Shown here piece by piece: positions 15,512-17,120 of a DNA stretch of 17,120 bases. A program made the translations under genes and the position numbers. The stretch comes from CAZPFP01 sp964585895. Its GTDB lineage: Bacteria; Patescibacteriota; Microgenomatia; PFEM01; JAHIFH01. The notes beneath the pieces are model-generated. The model had not been told where the DNA came from, did not search any database, and saw nothing but the letters and a program-made list of their open reading frames with translations. Every line of letters begins with the position of its first letter. Position 1 is the stretch's first letter. Location: the NCBI GenBank assembly GCA_964585895.1, contig CAZPFP010000010.1:1-17120 (forward strand), in the 5' to 3' direction.

Positions 15512-16066
15512 ATGAAGAGAAAAAGGAAAAAACTTCCTCGAAAATTGAGTCGAAATTTTTTAGTGACTTTAGGAATTCCGATGGTCTTTGTTCCCGGATT
15601 GATTTTGGCCGCGATCTTGGGTTGGAATTGGCAGGGGGATTTGGGAAGAATGGTTGCTTCTGGAGGATTTAAGGAGTCTCCTTTGTTGTTTCCAGAATAT
15701 GCCGTGGTAGAGAGCGTCGTTGATGGAGACACTTTTGAATTAGAAGGCGGTCGAAGATTGAGGATGATTGGTATTGATGCCCCTAATCGAGGTGAAAAGG
15801 ATTGGGAGGAAGCAGGAGAATACTTAAAAGATTTGATTGAGGGGGAAAAAGTGAGACTTGAATACGATACTTATCAGGATGATAAGTATGGCAGAATTTT
15901 GGCTTATGTTTGGGAGAAATGTAGGACCCAGGTTGGCTGTGAGAAAGGTGAAAGGCTGGTTAATTGGGTGATGGTTAAAAAAGGTTTGGCTAAGGTGGTT
16001 GTTTATGAAGACAGAAAGAAATTGAAATACGAGGATTTGCTGTTTGAGGCAGAGAGAGGAAGGTAA
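15512..16066 (+). CDS. Membrane-anchored staphylococcal nuclease-like protein (SNase/TNase domain)
   Basis: 184 aa. A very basic start (KRKRKKLPRK) is followed by a hydrophobic anchor (about 17-37), so the nuclease domain should face outside. The SNase domain runs from about residue 62: VESVVDGDTFEL (66-77; Asp71 and Asp73 match metal-site residues), RLRMIGIDAP (82-91; Arg84 matches Arg35 and Asp89 matches Asp40 of S. aureus nuclease) and DDKYGRILAY (123-132; Arg128 matches Arg87). The position of the catalytic Glu43 is Asn92 here, with Glu95 three residues on, so activity is uncertain. The C-terminus stops soon after LLFEAERGR, a little short of many family members. Its terminator follows at once. 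Possible role: degradation of external DNA for nucleotide scavenging. Confidence 0.88.
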   Translation: MKRKRKKLPRKLSRNFLVTLGIPMVFVPGLILAAILGWNWQGDLGRMVASGGFKESPLLFPEYAVVESVVDGDTFELEGGRRLRMIGIDAPNRGEKDWEEAGEYLKDLIEGEKVRLEYDTYQDDKYGRILAYVWEKCRTQVGCEKGERLVNWVMVKKGLAKVVVYEDRKKLKYEDLLFEAERGR

Positions 16067-16067
16067 C

Positions 16068-16096
16068 AAAAAAACCACCTTTAGGGTGGTTTTTTT
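16068..16096. terminator. Bidirectional terminator between nuclease and GH113-like gene
   Basis: ACCACC (16074-16079) pairs with GGTGGT (16085-16090) around a 5-nt loop, flanked by an A-run and a T-run, so it can end the nuclease transcript on the plus strand and the convergent hydrolase transcript on the minus strand. Confidence 0.8.
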
Positions 16097-16127
16097 CAAA
16101 GAGAGAAGACCACTTTAACCTTTCGGT

Positions 16128-16150
16128 ACTTGCTGGTGAGAGCAGCAAGT
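16128..16150 (-). other. Hairpin downstream of the GH113-like gene
   Basis: ACTTGCTG (16128-16135) and CAGCAAGT (16143-16150) form a perfect 8-bp stem with a 7-nt loop in the 3' region of the minus-strand hydrolase transcript. It lacks a T-run, so it is a 3'-end structure rather than a complete terminator. Confidence 0.4.
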
Positions 16151-16179
16151 TCGCATCATTGCGATCGTGATCTTTGTGA

Positions 16180-17120
16180 TTACTCACTTATTTCAGTTGT
16201 TTGGTCAGGTTCGGAGGACAGCCATTCTCTTATAAGATATTCTATTGGTTTGCCTAGAGGAGAGAAGCTTCCGACGAGTCCATCGTCGCTTCTATCGGTG
16301 CCGACGGACCAAAAATACACTCCCTCGGTTTTCCCGGTCCAGACTCTACGTGCTGCTTCGTAGTATCTCAACTGGGCATCAAAGTCTAGTGGTTGGTCTG
16401 TCGCACAGACCCAGGGGTTACGCCAGCGGCCCGCTTGAGGCACAATGCCAAGCTCACCCAGGACCAAAGGCTTTCCGACTTGTGCTTGCCTTACTCGCAC
16501 CTTCTGGACGTCGGGTCTCCACGCTTCAACGAGTTGGTCCACTGTTGCATCATCTTCTGCTTCTAATACAAAAAAAGCATCGATATGCATTTCATCGACC
16601 AAATCCCAGAAGGGGATACCCCAGTAGCCATCCCAGTTCGCGGCGTAGACAATCCTTCCACTATAAACTGATCGAACATCGTTAATGATGGTTTCCCAGA
16701 TTTCTCGATTATCTTGGGTTGAATTCATCTCAACGCCGATGCAAAATCTTTCTGCACCGTGTTCCTCAGAAATTTTTGCAAGATACATCATGATACTACT
16801 GTAGCTTTTTTGCCATGCAAATAAGTCTTGGGGGCGTATACTTCCTCTCCACCAGCGCGTATCCTTGATTTGTAGTAATGGACGAACAAGGACTTGTAAG
16901 CCTTGGGCATGGAGGGAATCAATGAGAAGTCCCAAGTTTTCATCACTTAGCGTGTCCTCGCCGCGGAATACCGGGCTATTTTGATTTTCCATCCAAATAT
17001 GGAAGACTATGGAGATGGAGTTGATATTAAGTCTCTCCTTTATCTCTTTAATACGGTCCTCGTTAGGAATGTTATCTGACCATAGGGTTAGATTTACTCC
17101 CTTTTGGAATGCATCAAGGT
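16180..17120 (-). CDS. GH113-like glycoside hydrolase (TIM barrel, 5' partial)
   Basis: The minus-strand frame stays open to the window edge and reads FQKGVNLTLWSDNIPNEDRI upstream of the first internal ATG (16992), so the gene begins outside the window and that ATG is not the start. The visible 313 codons show a GH113/beta-mannanase-like TIM barrel: LHAQGLQVLVRPLL, RGSIRP, FCIGVEMNST (likely acid/base Glu, residue 88 from the internal Met), VYAANWDGYWGIPFWD, LVLGELG (likely nucleophile Glu, residue 180) and VYFWSVGTD. These identities are from motif memory. By family knowledge it would cleave beta-mannan-type glycans; the N-terminus needed to judge export is missing. Composition is visibly more G+C-rich than most of the window. 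Confidence 0.8.
   Translation of the reverse strand, partial: LDAFQKGVNLTLWSDNIPNEDRIKEIKERLNINSISIVFHIWMENQNSPVFRGEDTLSDENLGLLIDSLHAQGLQVLVRPLLQIKDTRWWRGSIRPQDLFAWQKSYSSIMMYLAKISEEHGAERFCIGVEMNSTQDNREIWETIINDVRSVYSGRIVYAANWDGYWGIPFWDLVDEMHIDAFFVLEAEDDATVDQLVEAWRPDVQKVRVRQAQVGKPLVLGELGIVPQAGRWRNPWVCATDQPLDFDAQLRYYEAARRVWTGKTEGVYFWSVGTDRSDDGLVGSFSPLGKPIEYLIREWLSSEPDQTTEISE

Noticed and set aside
16245..16685. Plus-strand 146-aa frame opposite the GH113-like gene
   Set aside because: The minus-strand frame contains clear hydrolase motifs throughout; the plus frame is Arg/Ser-rich shadow sequence.

Overview
The window looks like part of a Candidate Phyla Radiation (Patescibacteria) chromosome, most plausibly Microgenomates (OP11)-like. 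The evidence is a short 16S rRNA (about 1,465 nt once spliced), a divergent 530-loop/515F site, a group I intron carrying a homing endonuclease inside the 16S gene, and T-rich, AT-leaning genes that use UGA as a normal stop. The lineage is inferred from these traits; no database was searched. A run of 10 Ns at 10443-10452 marks a scaffold gap.

Layout. (1) 1-8828, plus strand: a closely packed cell-surface and glycan operon. It opens with a secreted beta-sandwich protein, cut by the window start, whose C-terminus is an exosortase-type sorting signal. An exosortase/archaeosortase-family transpeptidase gene overlaps it by ATGA. Then come two polytopic GT-C-like membrane proteins, a GT2 glycosyltransferase, a SAM methyltransferase and a GT4-methyltransferase fusion. 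(2) 8833-10329, minus strand: a second, independent glycosyltransferase-methyltransferase fusion (GT2 plus MT), tail to tail with the operon. (3) 10405-11495, plus: a membrane-anchored Cache-type sensor with no output domain, interrupted by the gap, and a convergent small membrane zinc-ribbon protein. (4) 11919-13001: mnmA (tRNA 2-thiouridylase). (5) 12988-15464: a solitary 16S rRNA transcription unit with a near-consensus promoter inside the end of mnmA, a 25-bp flanking processing stem, the 16S gene with a 703-nt group I intron after U1498 (E. coli numbering), and a terminator directly afterwards. No 23S, 5S or tRNA follows. (6) 15512-16066: a membrane-anchored staphylococcal-nuclease-like protein. 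(7) 16180 to the window end, minus: a GH113-like glycoside hydrolase, cut by the window end.

How it fits together: region 1 plausibly makes a methyl-decorated surface glycan and processes a surface protein through a dedicated exosortase/substrate pair. Genes inside the operon mostly have Shine-Dalgarno-like sites. Genes that start their own transcription units (the GT2-MT fusion, Cache protein, zinc ribbon, mnmA and nuclease) share an extended -10 of form TGnTAnnAT only 7-10 nt before the start codon, which predicts leaderless or nearly leaderless mRNAs. The most notable elements are the 16S intron, whose endonuclease start and stop codons lie in ribozyme helices, and the exosortase/substrate pair.
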